A DNA stretch of 64,000 nucleotides, from positions 228,445-292,444 of the forward strand of contig NW_017802869.1 in assembly GCF_001625305.1 (NCBI RefSeq), read 5' to 3'. The position numbers and the translations under genes are program-made. This DNA comes from Branchiostoma belcheri. Its lineage: Eukaryota; Chordata; Leptocardii; Amphioxiformes; Branchiostomatidae. This document shows positions 19,625-30,539 of this stretch, one piece after another; the stretch's first letter is position 1, and every line of letters begins with the position of its first letter. The notes below the pieces were generated by a model, which saw nothing but the letters and a program-made list of their open reading frames with translations, did not search any database and was not told where the DNA came from.

Positions 19625-20870
19625 ACGTCTCAATTATCTGGGTAAACCTGAAGCTGATTGGTTGATAAAAGACGCACCTACAACCAACGTCAGCAGTTAC
19701 CTAGCAACAAAGATGAACTTACGTCGTGAATTAATAAGTAGTCCTGAAGATTAGACGATCCCAAAAGGTGCTGCATGGAACACCCAAATAGTTCAAATGG
19801 TTCTGCCGAAAGCTTCTTTCACGTGTTAATTGTTAACCTACAGGCATTTGGCAGTACCAACAACGTTTGGACCCGGTTTTATCTAACTTTATCTATTTTT
19901 CACGCATCACTGGCGCATCGTTGTTGTTTTTCTGTGAATATCTGCTTTGAGAACTTGTGATGGTAAATTGCTTACATTTAGCTTGGCTCGTGAGAACTCG
20001 GCTGTCTTGAGTTCGTGAACTGAAACTAGACTTCACCATGCCGTTTCTTCTTCTCCTTCTCCTTGGCTTGGCTTCGTGTCCGAAGATTTCTGGGGCCCTT
20101 GCCTCTCCTGCTGCACGCCCTCTGGTGGCTGACAAGTCCGATGCGTGACCGGCATACTCGGCCACAGTAGCTGCAGGCCATTTAGGGGGATGGAGAATAG
20201 CAAAACGTGGCCCAAGCCGCCCAACTAAAGCTCTGTCAAATTCAGTTTTCTACATTCAGCTTACATTTAGTCGATGCCCCCCCCCTCCCCGGCGTTTATT
20301 TCAAAACTACAACGTCGCAATATATCCCTGCTTTGGGGAGTTTTATGGGTAAATTGCATACATTTGGCTTGGCTCATTTGATCAGGTGAAAGTATTTGGG
20401 ACGGCCTAAGAAGGTGCGGCCTTGAACTTTAGCCCCCCCCCCCCATTTCACTCTGACAAGAGAGCTTTCTGCCTGAGTAGGTAAATACATTGACCTGTGG
20501 CCTCCCCTCCTGTTTACCCCTTTGACTAACACATGTAGGCTCTTTAGGCAGAACAGGCCGGTCATTAATGTCCGACACCAACAGAAATGTTGATTTAATA
20601 ATGTTTAAACTCAATGGCACTTCTTTAACCTCCCCGTTTCCATTGTTTGGGTCCATTGGGTACGTTTACCAAATTACTTAGGTCCATACGAAGGTCGAGA
20701 GAACCAGTCGGACAGGTTCGGAGCCAGCCGACCGGCGTTCGGGATTCATCGTGAGAACTCGGCTGTCTTCGTAAGTCGACTTTGTTGCTAGGCAACTGTT
20801 GACGTCGTGTGTAGGTGTGTCTTTTATCCACCAATCAGCTTCAGGTTTACCCAGATAATTGACAGTCTCA
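19625..20870. mobile_element. Long inverted repeat pair (about 95 bp arms, 1.05 kb apart)
   Basis: AATTATCTGGGTAAACCTGA ... ATTGGTTGATAAAAGACGCA ... GTTACCTAGCAACAAAG at 19633-19715 is mirrored by CTTTGTTGCTAGGCAACTGT ... TTTTATCCACCAATCAGCTT ... ACCCAGATAATTG at 20778-20863. Inside, GAGAACTCGGCTGTCTT (19992, 20752) and ACATTTAGCTTGGCTC (19974, 20359) are repeated directly. It looks like the remains of a TIR transposon. Confidence 0.65.
20038..20148 (+). CDS. 36-residue ORF with signal-peptide character
   Basis: CACCATG context, reading MPFLLLLLLGLASCPKISGA then LASPAARPLVADKSDA and TGA. Residues 2-13 are a leucine-rich hydrophobic core with a plausible cleavage after ALA. It lies inside the inverted repeat at 19625-20870 and in an otherwise featureless stretch, so it may be a chance CTT/CTC run. 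If real it would be a secreted micropeptide or a first coding exon; no strong GT donor follows. Function unknown. Confidence 0.25.
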   Translation: MPFLLLLLLGLASCPKISGALASPAARPLVADKSDA

Positions 20871-21035
20871 AAAGTTTCAGAAAACGGTTTAAGGTCTTAG
20901 AGACTTCTCTTCTTTTAGAGGATAAAAAGCAAGAGGGTATCTCAGAATTCAGAAACAGGCAAAGCAACTTAGTAGTAATGGTTTATTTATTCATTCGTAA
21001 CAAATTACAGGCTGAATTGGAGTGATGGCGTTGAC
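20150..21035. other. No gene recognised
   Basis: Apart from the right arm of the inverted repeat and C-runs near 20277 and 20432, nothing supported. The minus ORFs at 20374-20834 have no domain. Confidence 0.4.
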
Positions 21036-21036
21036 A

Positions 21037-21192
21037 AAACGTAGAATCCAGCTCGAAAATTAAAATTTACTGAATAGCAGTAGAATTTGAAACATCAATG
21101 CATCAAATCTTAACATTATAATTATTTAAGATGCATTGATGAAATCAATATATGATTGGAAATTTTAATTTTGAGCTGGATTCTTCGTTTCG
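21037..21192. mobile_element. AT-rich MITE with about 30-bp TIRs
   Basis: GAATCCAGCTCGAAAATTAA at 21044 is mirrored by TTAATTTTGAGCTGGATTC ending at 21183. Similarity extends outward through AAAACGTA/TTCGTTT. It is immediately followed by a SINE. Confidence 0.8.
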
Positions 21193-21204
21193 ACTCAAAC
21201 TGTG

Positions 21205-21452
21205 GGGTGTGGCGCAATGGCAGCGTGCTCGACTCGGAATCAAGGGGTCCTGGGTTCGAGTCCTGACATGCCACTGATCTTGTGCCCGCCTTGGGAAAGG
21301 CACTTTACACGACTTTCCCCACTAGACTCAAGTGAAAATGAGTATTGTCTGACCAGTATTCGTTTCAATGTGCGGGACACAACACCAGCAACAGCTGCCT
21401 CTGTTCCGCATGTATTGCGATGTTGCAATTTCAATAAAATCAAATCAAATCA
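21205..21452 (+). mobile_element. tRNA-derived SINE
   Basis: TGTGGCGCAATGGCAGCGTG (A-box region), GGGTTCGAGTCCTGACATGC (B box), central block TTGGGAAAGGCACTTTACAC and a tail ending AATAAAATCAAATCAAATC. It sits 17 bases past the stop codon of methyltransferase A, antisense to it, so it forms the start of that gene's 3' region. Confidence 0.9.
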
Positions 21453-21469
21453 AACTGAACAATTCTGCG

Positions 21470-24188
21470 TCATCTGAGTCTCCCCTCCAACAACTTCATC
21501 CGATTACCCATGATGCTCTTCTCCTTCAAGACGCGGAATTGTTCCTTAAACAGTCGGACGAACTTGGAGTCCCGTTCCTTGACCCTGATCTGGTAGCCAA
21601 TGAGGATCCTTGTGTCCTTGTCGCTCAGGTACTTGATGGTTTTGATGAGGTCTTCGAAAACCTCCTCTATGTACACGACCTGTGGTGGGACACATTCTGG
21701 ACGTTAATTCCCTATCTCATAATTCCTTAGAACATCTGTGTTGGTATATAACATTATGATAACAGTTAAACAGAGACGGGGGGGGGGGGCGTCATAGGTT
21801 AGCTAAGACGTATGACCCTCTGCTGCAACCACGTGTTTCCGACGTCACGTCCCGGAAGCTGCAGTAGACAAGAACAAGAACAAGACTGACGGAGTCAGTC
21901 GAAAATTTGGGGTAAGTCCTAAATTTACTTTGTGTTGGTCACGTAAAGTTTAACTGTTATCATAATCCTTAGAACATCTTTTACTTTACGGATCATCCTT
22001 TTGCAGTTTTGAGACTAATTGTACAATTATATAAACTTTACTCAGAATTTCATCATCAAAAGTGGTCGTTTTGTATCTGATTGATCTTTTCGACTTCAAT
22101 TGTTCTACTCGTGTCCTATCAGTGATTCTGAGGGATAGGGGTTGGGACTTGCGCTCGTTGAATTTCATTTACTAAACCCCAATTAGCTTGTTTCGATTGT
22201 AATCGGTATATCTCTGTTTAATCATTTTGTGTAGATGACGCCTTTAATATAAGTTTCATGGAACTTAAGTTCGACGCCATCTTGTGTGTTTTTATGTTTT
22301 TGCTGTTTTAATAAAAAAAATGTACTGGACCTCTATGCCGATGACGTAGTCGTAGTGGACGCCGTGCGCCGGGAACGCTGCAAGGTTCTTCCCCCACGTT
22401 AGGGGGCGCACCTGGACGGGATGAAATATGTTAGAATGTTTTGTTACTTTCCTGGTCACGAAATTTGTGTTACGAGTTACGCTTTGCCCTGTGTCAGTTG
22501 AAAGTATGTCAGAATAGATTTTTGGTCGTGCCAATAAGTTCGCGATAACTCTAGATAATTTGAGGAGGCCGGAGGTTTGAACCCTTGTTTCGAAATTTAA
22601 GCTCATAAAAATAATTGCGTACCTTAGGCTGATATTTGCATATGCATCTCTGTCCCTCCATCGTGTTTGACGTCACGTTCTCAGCTGTGCAGGGGAGGAT
22701 GTCGGGAAGGTCCGTGATGGTGACGTCAGCGCCTGAACCAAGATGGCGGCGGTCAAGGTCAGTACATAGAAACACGTTTTCAACACATTTTCTGTGCATT
22801 AAGCTTTAGGGTCATACATATTAATACACGTTATGTCTAACTCACTATGACTACATGAAGGTCTTCGATACATAACGGTACATGTATACTTGACCATAAA
22901 GGAGTGAGACTTGGTCAATTTGGGTTCACCATCGACAAGGATTGACAAGACAGTATTTTAGATGACAAGACAGGTGAATTTTGCTTAACATAATGTACCG
23001 ATATATCAAGATTGTGATAGCCATTAATTTTCTGTCGTACAATGATTGACAGCGTCTTCACTACAAAACAAACGCCTAGCGCCAACCGTGCTCCATCAGG
23101 AGCCATATAGGCAATACTAGTTCGTAGTCCATGCGTATCCACAACCGTGACTGAGGCAAATCTACGTTCTTGGATACGCGGAGACTATCAAGAACCGTGC
23201 CTAGGGCAAACCTACGTTCTTGGATACGCAGATACAATGCAGAACCTTGCCCGGAAACTATCCCATTCAGGCATAGAACTAGATAGGCACAGATCATGGA
23301 CTCTCTTACAGCTAGACACGTACAGTTCTGGACACAGTACAGACCTAGCAGGCTGGCCACTATCCCCACCAGCCCCGTGCCAGCTCCCAACTCGATGACT
23401 TTTTTGTCCTCCAAGGAAAGCTCGTCAGACTCGAGGTACTCCGCAAACGCTTCTCCCTGGTTCAGTGTCAAAACAAAAACGTAAACATTTCATTCGTTGG
23501 TCGATGAAGGTTAGACATTCAGGTAATGAGACACGCCAAAACAACAGTCACTAAAGCAACTGACATGGGCATGATTTTGGAAACGGTCAGACACTTCAGG
23601 TTGCATCCACTTACTTTTCGTCAGTGACACTGGAGAGTAGTCAGAAAAGCAGGCGTGTAAGTACGAACTACTGATTGACATGCAAATAAGTGACAATTTT
23701 TTTTGAAAGTCCAAAAGGAAACAAAACTAAGACCAGTCAGGACAAGGATGATGCAAATATGTCAAGTAGCTCCTGTCGTTTCAGAACAGGAGCATGAGTG
23801 TTAAATGTGAAGTGATAAATGATCTTTCATTCGAAGGCCGAAGTTTTGTAAGGAACGTACGAAAGCTAGGCTCGCCACCTACCCCAGGCCAGATCCTTTT
23901 CCCGATGGCCTCCTCCGAGTTCTCTCCCACGTCCCTCTCCCAGATGACGACCTCCCTCCCCGCGAAATGGTACGGTCTCATTCTGCATCTCTTTCGCATC
24001 AGTTCCCGCGCTCTGGCTTTGTCAGACGATATTTCTGTCAGTTCCCGCGCTTTTTCCTTCTCAGACGACATTTCTGTCAGATCCCGCGATTTTTTCGTCT
24101 CAGACGACATTTCTGTCAGATCCCGCGCTTTTTCCTTCTCAGACGACATTTCTGTCAGCTCCCGCGCTCTGGCTTTGTCAGACGACAT
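21470..24188 (-). CDS. METTL21-type protein-lysine methyltransferase, paralogue A
   Basis: Exons 24188-23883, 23456-23345, 22732-22623, 22411-22331 and 21679-21470 join in phase to 272 codons. SAM-binding motif I ELGAGTGLVG is at residues 124-133, followed by ADVTITDLPDIL (acidic loop), the family-typical RPLTWG (about 178-183) and YDYVIG-IEVVY with the seven-beta-strand family signature [DE]xx[YF] at 203-206. METTL21 enzymes transfer methyl from SAM to lysines of proteins such as chaperones and elongation factors in the cytosol; the substrate here is unknown. It most resembles METTL21C/D in the TDLPDI region. Oddities: an N-terminal 13-residue tandem repeat (MSSEKEKARELTE and variants, five copies) and a fourth intron, absent from B and C, that splits the [DE]xx[YF] motif. 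The start at 24188 is the first ATG after an in-frame TGA, but an upstream exon is possible because the repeated unit contains acceptor-like CTGACAG. Confidence 0.85.
23085..23340 (+). mobile_element. Family-1 foldback element in intron 2 of methyltransferase A
   Basis: Starts with TATCCACAACCGTGACTGAGG, contains TTCTTGGATACGCGGAGAC, and ends ACAGTTCTGGACACAGTAC only five bases from the exon-2 donor (CTAG|GTCTGT at 23345). The CCTAACCC core has been lost. Confidence 0.8.
23505..23730 (+). mobile_element. Family-2 foldback element, long form
   Basis: Begins GATGAAGGTTAGACATTCAGG, then ATTTTGGAAACGGTCAGACA, CGTCAGTGACACTGGAG and the tail TGATTGACATGCAAATAAGTG shared with 2425-2630. It lies in intron 1 of methyltransferase A. 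Confidence 0.85.
24025..24188 (-). repeat. 39-bp tandem repeat at the N terminus of methyltransferase A
   Basis: Five units of 39 bp (13 codons), each ending ...GCGCGGGAACTGACAGAAATGTC on the minus strand. The periodicity keeps the reading frame, so copies could be translated, but each unit also holds CTGACAG|, a possible acceptor. It may be an in-frame example of the exon-edge duplications found elsewhere here. Confidence 0.85.
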
Positions 24189-24199
24189 TTTTGTCAGGC

Positions 24200-25419
24200 T
24201 TGTTCCCTCTTGCTCTCAAAATAAGAGACTGTTTTCAAACGTGTGTAAACAGTCAAAGGACGACATAGATAGAGATTTCCTTGCAAAAAGTCAGTCACTA
24301 GCTTTCGCTCTGTACTGCACTGGTCAACAAGGACGTCGGTGTGCGCAGAAACAAACCACACCAAACCGGTTCCGATATTTTTGAACTTGTCAATGACAAC
24401 CTTCGTCCCATATCAAATTACTATTGACACAACGTATGTTGTCAGGGCCACACGCAAATATTTCTGACGGAGCTATGTCTACGTCCAAAAATATTGATAC
24501 AAGCAAGCTTGTTCGGATTCAAAAATAAAGGACAACCTAACCATATAGAGCAGTCTTTTGAACAATTTCTGTTCGCATTAGTCAGTATTTGAGCCCACCC
24601 ATCGCTGCTACATTTGGCAAGTTCTGCTTCACTTGATACCATCAGAAAAGTCTAGAAGTATCAGCCTAAGTTAACATCGTCACCTCCCACTCCATATATG
24701 GGCATTGGGAGAGAGGTGTTGTGCAGACGATACGGATATCGGGTTACACGTGTTCTTGGGACCGTGACAGAATTCGTGAAAAGGGCGGGAATCTAACCAC
24801 TATGCACGTTCGCAGTAGCACATCGGCAAAGAGCCGTATGTGGAACAAGGATGGGCCGCTTCTCATATGTTTGCTAATACCTTCACGTATTCAAGCCGAA
24901 TGCCAGATGGGTTTAACTTCATGAGTGTGCTCTTCGTTTTCGTCTCTCAATTTCTCTCGCTCTTACTAGTATTAAACACTACAGGGAGCTCCTCTTAGGG
25001 AAGAGGTGCTCCTTAAAAAATCAGCGAATTTTCATGAGAATACAAAGAGAAAACCTTAAATTTGAACATTTTTGGAGACCTGCTGGAATTTTGGGAAGAG
25101 GGGGAGCACCCTTGCTTGTACATTCAATTGTAAATACACAACTACAAACACGCTCACACATAACTACGTATCATTCAATAGTGTCTCGAAGGAATAACAT
25201 TAAGGAAGAGACAGCACTTAATTTTCATGATCAGACAACATCAACCAGACTCAAACAGATCAAACAAAAAAACAGATCCAAACATCAACACTCCATCGAC
25301 ATCAATGGATTGCCTAAAAATGAATACGCAGCACATAATTATTATACCTATACCACCATAAATACATAACATCACACAGCGTGACACAGAATTACATATC
25401 ATACAGGAAGACGAGTTCT
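24200..25419. other. Intergenic between methyltransferases A and B
   Basis: No exon recognised. The minus ORF at 24442-24642 begins with ATG but has no domain. The region would hold the promoter of A and the 3' end of B. Confidence 0.4.
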
Positions 25420-26567
25420 TCACGATATGTTTTCCCCCGGTAGAATTTTAGCCATAAGAACAGTGAACGCAGGACCCTTGACTGCAAACTCGCCCAGAAC
25501 GTCGAAGTTCTCGAAGAACAGTTTTCTGAACTTCTCCTCTCTTTTCTTGATCCGGACGTGATAGCCGATCAGAATTACGGTGTTCTCGGTGCTTAAGTGT
25601 TTAATGGTGGCGATGAGGTCATCAAAAACGGGCTCGATGTACACACACTCCATTCCGATGACGTAGTCATATCGTGGGTCGTTCCTGGGGTAGGCTGCAA
25701 GGTCCCGGCCCCACGTTAGGGGGCGCACCTAGGGGAGGGTGTGCGATACTGTTAGAGTGAGAATCCCTGTATATGATTGGAAAGGCCTTCCGATATAAAA
25801 AACACAAAGTGTCAACGAAACTTTTCTATTGATCTATTTTTATGCATATTCCTAGCATTCTAAATGTGTTATAGGTCATATAGTATTAAGATAAACCATA
25901 AAGAATCCTAGAATTAGTTTTCACGGTGTTAGTTATGCATATACTTAACTGCATAAAATTTTAAATATATTCTATATTTAGAATGGTAAAGAGATGTTAA
26001 TTTTGTGTCTAAACTGAAAAGGATGTTAGAATCAGTTTCCAGTAATTTCCAGTAATTTGTTGTTATTTGACTGTGTTACGTACTTAACTGCATGCCATGT
26101 TAAGAATGGTAAAGGATGTTTCAATTAAAATTTCGTGTCGTACCGCTCTCTACATCCCTAATTAGAGTAATTAGCGTAATTAGCGTCACCTGCGGGGTGT
26201 ATTTACACAGTGGCGTGTCGTTGTCCACGGTGTTCAGTAGGACGTTCTCTTCCGTGTAGGAAATGATGTCAGGAAGGTCAGTCAAGGTCACGTCAGCCCC
26301 TACGGCGGTCACATTTCATAAAAATCAACCGTTATTACTGCTGGGATGGGTCGTGTTTACAAACGGTTAGCGGTATCTCCAAATTAGTCATGCACGCACG
26401 CACGCACGCACACACACACTTACACACACAGAGACGAACATGCACTCACACACACACACACACACGCACTCACACACACACGCACGCACGCACACACAGA
26501 CAAACATACACTCACACACACACACGCACGCACACACGCACGCACACACACACACACACACACACAG

Positions 26568-26607
<40 letters not shown>

Positions 26608-29600
26608 TCATATAGAAGGAGAACATATAGAAGGAGACATGTAGAAGGAGAGAGATAGAGACGGACAAACAGTGACAGAGAGGCACAGATATAACACAGA
26701 TAAGACGCACGTTAACAAACAGTCGCACACAAGCAAGCAAACACAAACGAAGGTATTGAGTAATCCCCAAGCAGATCCTAGGGTGGCAAAAAGACAGTAT
26801 CAAACTGGCCAGGCAGTATGCATTCGCCATAGAGGGTCCATATACGCCACCCAATACCCTAGGATCTGCTTGGAGATTAGGTATTGAGTCAAACTGTAAT
26901 GTACATATCAACTCATTAGTATTTTTCGTACCCAGAAAGCTCAGCGCGATCCCCACGAGTCCCGTCCCGGCTCCGAGCTCGATCACTTTCTTGTCTTCAA
27001 ACGACATGTTGAAATTCTCCGACTCCAGAAACTCTGCAAACGCCACTCCCTGGTGGGAAAGAAACCGTCAGAAACGGTACATTGAAGCCCCGAATAAGCA
27101 TCATGGAAACATGGTTATCAACATATGGAAAGAATTCACTGATACTAGGGAAAACTATCAAAATTGACCAATTTTGTGTTACTGCATTTTTAATTATGAT
27201 TATTCAACTACAAAACAGAATAGATGTCAAAAACACATCGTTTTACAGTTTCTGGTTCCGTGCTTCATCTAAAAGTAAAACCACAGTGCACAGGTCTGGA
27301 TAATTTCCGCGAATCTAAGAACGTCAATTTGCTTCAGGTTCGGTTCTGGGTACGCGTAGAGTACTAGTATACAGACTTTGCCCTATACCATCCAGGCATA
27401 GAACTACTGTAGGTACTAGTAGATAAGGTCGGATACGACATGTACAGACCAGAACCGTGCCTGATCCTAGCACTAAGCCATATAGCCATAGAAGGACGTG
27501 CACTCTGTAGTATATAGATCAGCACGGTCCTTGATATTTAACCCCGGGTCAGAACAGTGCCTAATCCTAACCCTAGGCCATTCAGGCATAGAAATACATG
27601 CAGATAAACTTGTGTCTACGTTACCCCGGGCCAGAGGCGCTTCCCGATGGCCAGGTCCGTCTCCTCTCCCACGTCGCTCTCCCAGATCGAGATCTCCCTG
27701 CCGAGTAGCTGGAACACCTGTCTCCTTCTCCGGGTCCGCATCATGTCCCGGGCACGCTCCTGTAAGTAAGGATCGACGTTAGTATTGCTGTTAATACTTT
27801 TAGACAAATATTAGCTGTAGCGGAACCATAGAATACCAAGGCACGATTCTGGAAGATGGAAAAATAAAACAAGAAGGCTTAAGGGCACTAAGGGAAACAC
27901 CTGTCTCCGCCGCCGGGTCCGCATCATGTCACGGGCCCGCTCCTGGAAGAACCAGCAGGACACGTAATCGTAACCCTAACCCGTAACCGCAACTCTGACC
28001 GTAACCCTTAACCGTAACCGTAACTCTCACTCTAACCCTGCCGAGTAGCTGGAACACCTGTCTCCGCCGCCGTGTCCGCATCATGTCCCGGGACCGCTCC
28101 TGGAACAACCAACAGGACACATAACCGTAACTGTAACTATAACCTAACCCTAACGCTAACCCTAACCGTATCTCTAACCATGCACAACAGATTGAAAAGA
28201 TCAATGGAAAAGCTCCTGGAAGGTGGGAAAAAATAAAACAAGAATTATGTTGTTTCCAGAACCGTGGCTTATTCAGGACAATGTCCAGGCACGCTTCAGG
28301 ATAGTCCACACGTATCCTGAAACCTACCTGGGGCAACTATACGTTCTTGGCCCCGGAAACTATCCAGGACCATGCCTGATCCTAACCCTAACCCATTCAG
28401 GCCTAGAATTAGATCTAGATAGACACAGCTCTGGACACAATATAGAGACTACCCAGAACCGTGCCTGATCCTAACCCTAACCCATTCAGGCATAGAACTA
28501 GATAGGCACGGTTCTGGTGTAGCAAAGGAGCAGACCAAGTTTTCTCAACAACTTACCTGTTTAATCCTACCGTGTTGTTGGCAAGAAACGTTCACGACCT
28601 CTGACCCTCGATCGCATCCAAACGCTCAAGACATAACTTTAGTTAATTCCATTCCAATAACATTCCCATGAATATTAATTTGACATGTACACATTTAATA
28701 TGCAGTCTTAGGAATTTTTCTGGATCCTCTGTATATGGCGAAGCCTTGCTGTTTCGCCCTTGTCAGTGCTGAAGATTTGGTTTGCGTTTGGAACAGGTGC
28801 AACAATGGCGGCAGCGTTGGACAAGTCACCACGACATGACCTTGGGCGTCTTCTGTCAACATGTAGGTTGGACATGACCTCTTTCACAGGCATTCTATTC
28901 ATATCGGGTTTCAGAAATATCTCAGGAACCAACTGGGGATGCGAATTACGTATAGTGTTAAAGCTCTATTGAAGTTTCATGTAAAGTTTTAGTCAAGGTT
29001 GGTCAGGCGTATTTGCCTCACCATGCACTGAGGTCAATGACTGCTAAATGAACTCTGATAGCGCAATGCCTAGTCTAATATTTTACCAAGTACAATCCTA
29101 GCAGCTCAACCTAGTGTCTTGGTAAAAGTCCCTAGTGGGACAGGAGGTCAAACGATATATTTTTCTTTGTTGCCAACTACAACTGGAGAACTCCAAGTGA
29201 TGTCAATCAATTGAAGAGTGGCCAAACTGGAATGCCGACTCTACTCGAATGCGTTTTGGTGCGTATAATTTCAGTTTACACAAGCAAAATACGGCTTGTC
29301 ACAAGTTACTTTCTTTCTTTCTTTGTCAACCACAGGAGAACTCTCAGAGATGCCCGTCAAATGAAGAGTGGCCAAACTGGAATTCCAACTCGTTGCGTTT
29401 TGGTGCGTATAATTTCAGTTTACACAAGCGAAATATCTTGGCTCAAGACAACTCTCTGGCAGTGAAGGCGAGAATAGATGTGGGTCAAGGCCCCGGCTGT
29501 TGTTTATTTTGAACTGCGTCTGTAAGGCTAGTAGATAGTAGAACCTACGTCAGGGATAGTGGCACAGATAACGTTCTATACATAACCCAGCATTTCGTCC

Positions 29601-30502
29601 CCAGCCGCTGGTATCGTCTTGCTATATCTCATCATGTGTTGGTTACGTTGGAGATTTCATTGCTGCTTTTTATTTCTATTTTGTGTTCAGGGCTCGAAAT
29701 CATGGTGCATGTGCACCCAAATTTGGAGCTGTGTGCCCAATTTTCTTCTGTGGGTGCACCAGTGCACTCAAATATTTTCGTAGGTTTACGTATGTAAACT
29801 GTTAAATGTATTATGGTATACAGCATATTCTTACCTATTCTTATCTAAGAGTCAGAAAAATAATAAAACATTATTATAGTACTTTTCTCTATAAAATGAA
29901 ACATAACTACGTTTTTGCTGACATTATACTTATTTTATCTTATATAGTGCACACAAAAAATGCACCTATTCCCAAAGATGAATTTCGAGCCCTGGTGTTG
30001 CACAATGTATATCTTGTCCATTGGATGTGTTATCCTCCCTGGGACGGGGATACAGTACATATCTGCTATCCCAGCTATGCCTTACGTACGTGCTGGTCCA
30101 TCAGCGGTGCTGACCTGTGTACACAGTGCACTGACTCGGTACGGAAATTACATGCCATATAATCATTCCGTTTCATGTATAACTGGTGTAGTGTTTGGAT
30201 TTCCCTCCATGCTTTTTGTCAGTTTTAATAATGGTGCATCCAATACAGGTTTGAAAATATGTGACAGTTATGTATATCACACTTAATATAAGTGTCTCCT
30301 GCGTGACTGTTTCTTTTCATATCCTAGGATGCCATAAATAAAACAATATGAATGCCATGTATTAAAGTATGAAATCCTAGCAGTACAACGTATGCAATTG
30401 TAGTACAACTGAACTATAAGTTACAAAGTTACGCACCAGTCTGTCTGCATACGATACCGGTTTGTCGTTCTGGGCGAGAAGTTCTGCCAGCAGGTCACCC
30501 AT
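25420..30502 (-). CDS. METTL21-type protein-lysine methyltransferase, paralogue B
   Basis: Exons 30502-30437, 27759-27625, 27049-26932, 26299-26190 and 25728-25420 give 245 codons with consistent phases. Exon 1 (MGDLLAELLAQNDKPVSYAD-RL) has a good AACATGG start and a phase-0 donor; assigning it to this gene across a 2.7-kb intron is an inference. Motif I ELGAGTGLVG is at residues 91-100, ADVTLTDLPDI follows, VRPLTWGRD begins at 144 and the signature is E170-C-V-Y173. The final exon is undivided, unlike paralogue A. It shares with A the leader ERARDMMRTRRR/ARARELMRKR and the GREISIWESDVGE/GREVVIWERDVGE strand. The acceptor edge of exon 2 is copied twice upstream (27880-28115). Expected role: SAM-dependent lysine methylation of an unknown cytosolic protein. 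Confidence 0.82.
26388..26615. repeat. Compound (CA)n microsatellite in intron 3 of methyltransferase B
   Basis: CACGCACGCACACACAC with CACTCACACA interruptions. It explains the Cys-Val-rich and His-Thr-rich frames on both strands. Confidence 0.97.
26762..26878. mobile_element. CCAAGCAGATCC MITE (family 3) with 11-bp target duplication
   Basis: 117 bp with termini AATCCCCAAGCAGATCCTAG and CTAGGATCTGCTTGGAGATT (one mismatch over 20). It is flanked by identical AGGTATTGAGT at 26751-26761 and 26879-26889. The interior GACAGTATCAAACTGGCCAG matches the family copy at 10895. Confidence 0.9.
27255..27595 (+). mobile_element. Family-1 foldback element, rearranged
   Basis: Pieces in intron 2 of methyltransferase B: GCACAGGTCTGGATAATTTC, GGTTCTGGGTACGCGTAGAG, then CCAGAACCGTGCCTGATCC, and further on CTAATCCTAACCCTAGGCC + ATTCAGGCATAGAAATAC. 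Confidence 0.7.
27700..28115 (-). repeat. Three copies of an exon 5' edge with splice acceptor
   Basis: The true exon start (TTACAG|GAGCGTGCCCGGGACATG) at 27759 is repeated at about 27945 (TTCCAG|GAGCGGGCCCGTG) and 28105 (TTCCAG|GAGCGGTCCCGG). The farthest copy extends through QVFQLLGR. Degenerate telomere-like CCGTAACCCTAACCC tracts separate them. Each copy preserves frame and acceptor. Confidence 0.9.
28125..28185. repeat. Degenerate telomere-like tract
   Basis: AACCTAACCCTAACGCTAAC and neighbours; a similar tract lies at 27965-28040. Interstitial, and associated with the exon-edge copies. Confidence 0.75.
28247..28515 (+). mobile_element. Family-1 foldback element, near complete
   Basis: GTTGTTTCCAGAACCGTGGC at the left, TATCCTGAAACCTACCTGGGG, two CCTAACCCTAACCCATTCAG cores, and AGGCACGGTTCTGGTG at the right. 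It lies in intron 1 of methyltransferase B. Confidence 0.85.
28516..29189. other. Intron 1 of methyltransferase B, unassigned
   Basis: A minus frame at 28708-28932 reads NQIFSTDKGETARLRHIQRI, which has the feel of a repeat-encoded peptide but is too short to assign. A good donor, AAACAG|GTAAGTTG, occurs near 28555 without a supported exon. Confidence 0.3.
29190..29445 (+). repeat. Two-copy tandem duplication
   Basis: GAAGAGTGGCCAAACTGGAA ... GCGTTTTGGTGCGTATAATT + TCAGTTTACACAAGC occurs at 29213-29288 and 29360-29429, each preceded by GGAGAACTC. The second is preceded by CAACCACAG, an acceptor-like sequence, so this could be another exon edge, but no frame is convincing. Confidence 0.75.
29688..29994. 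mobile_element. CAGGGCTCGAAAT TIR element (hAT-like ends)
   Basis: CAGGGCTCGAAATC at the left and GAATTTCGAGCCCTG at the right, with GGTGCATGTGCACCC and GGGTGCACCAGTGCAC inside. 307 bp. The CAGGG start suggests a hAT-type non-autonomous element (inference). A related copy interrupted by another element is at 51477-51991. Confidence 0.8.
29995..30420. other. Intron 1 of methyltransferase B, no element recognised
   Basis: AT-rich. The plus ORFs at 29806-30286 overlap the TIR element's end and have no domain. Confidence 0.4.
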
Positions 30503-30539
30503 GTTTGCCGGACTGTCTCCCGCAATCTGATCTGTCCGC

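Noticed and set aside
21205..21290. tRNA gene
   Set aside because: B box is good but no cloverleaf can be closed and the same sequence recurs four times with a common SINE core.
27625..27807. Start of methyltransferase B at 27807 (SKSINSNTN...)
   Set aside because: The codon is TTG, and a clear acceptor TTACAG precedes GAGCGTGCC; the exon at 30437-30502 supplies a better ATG in phase.
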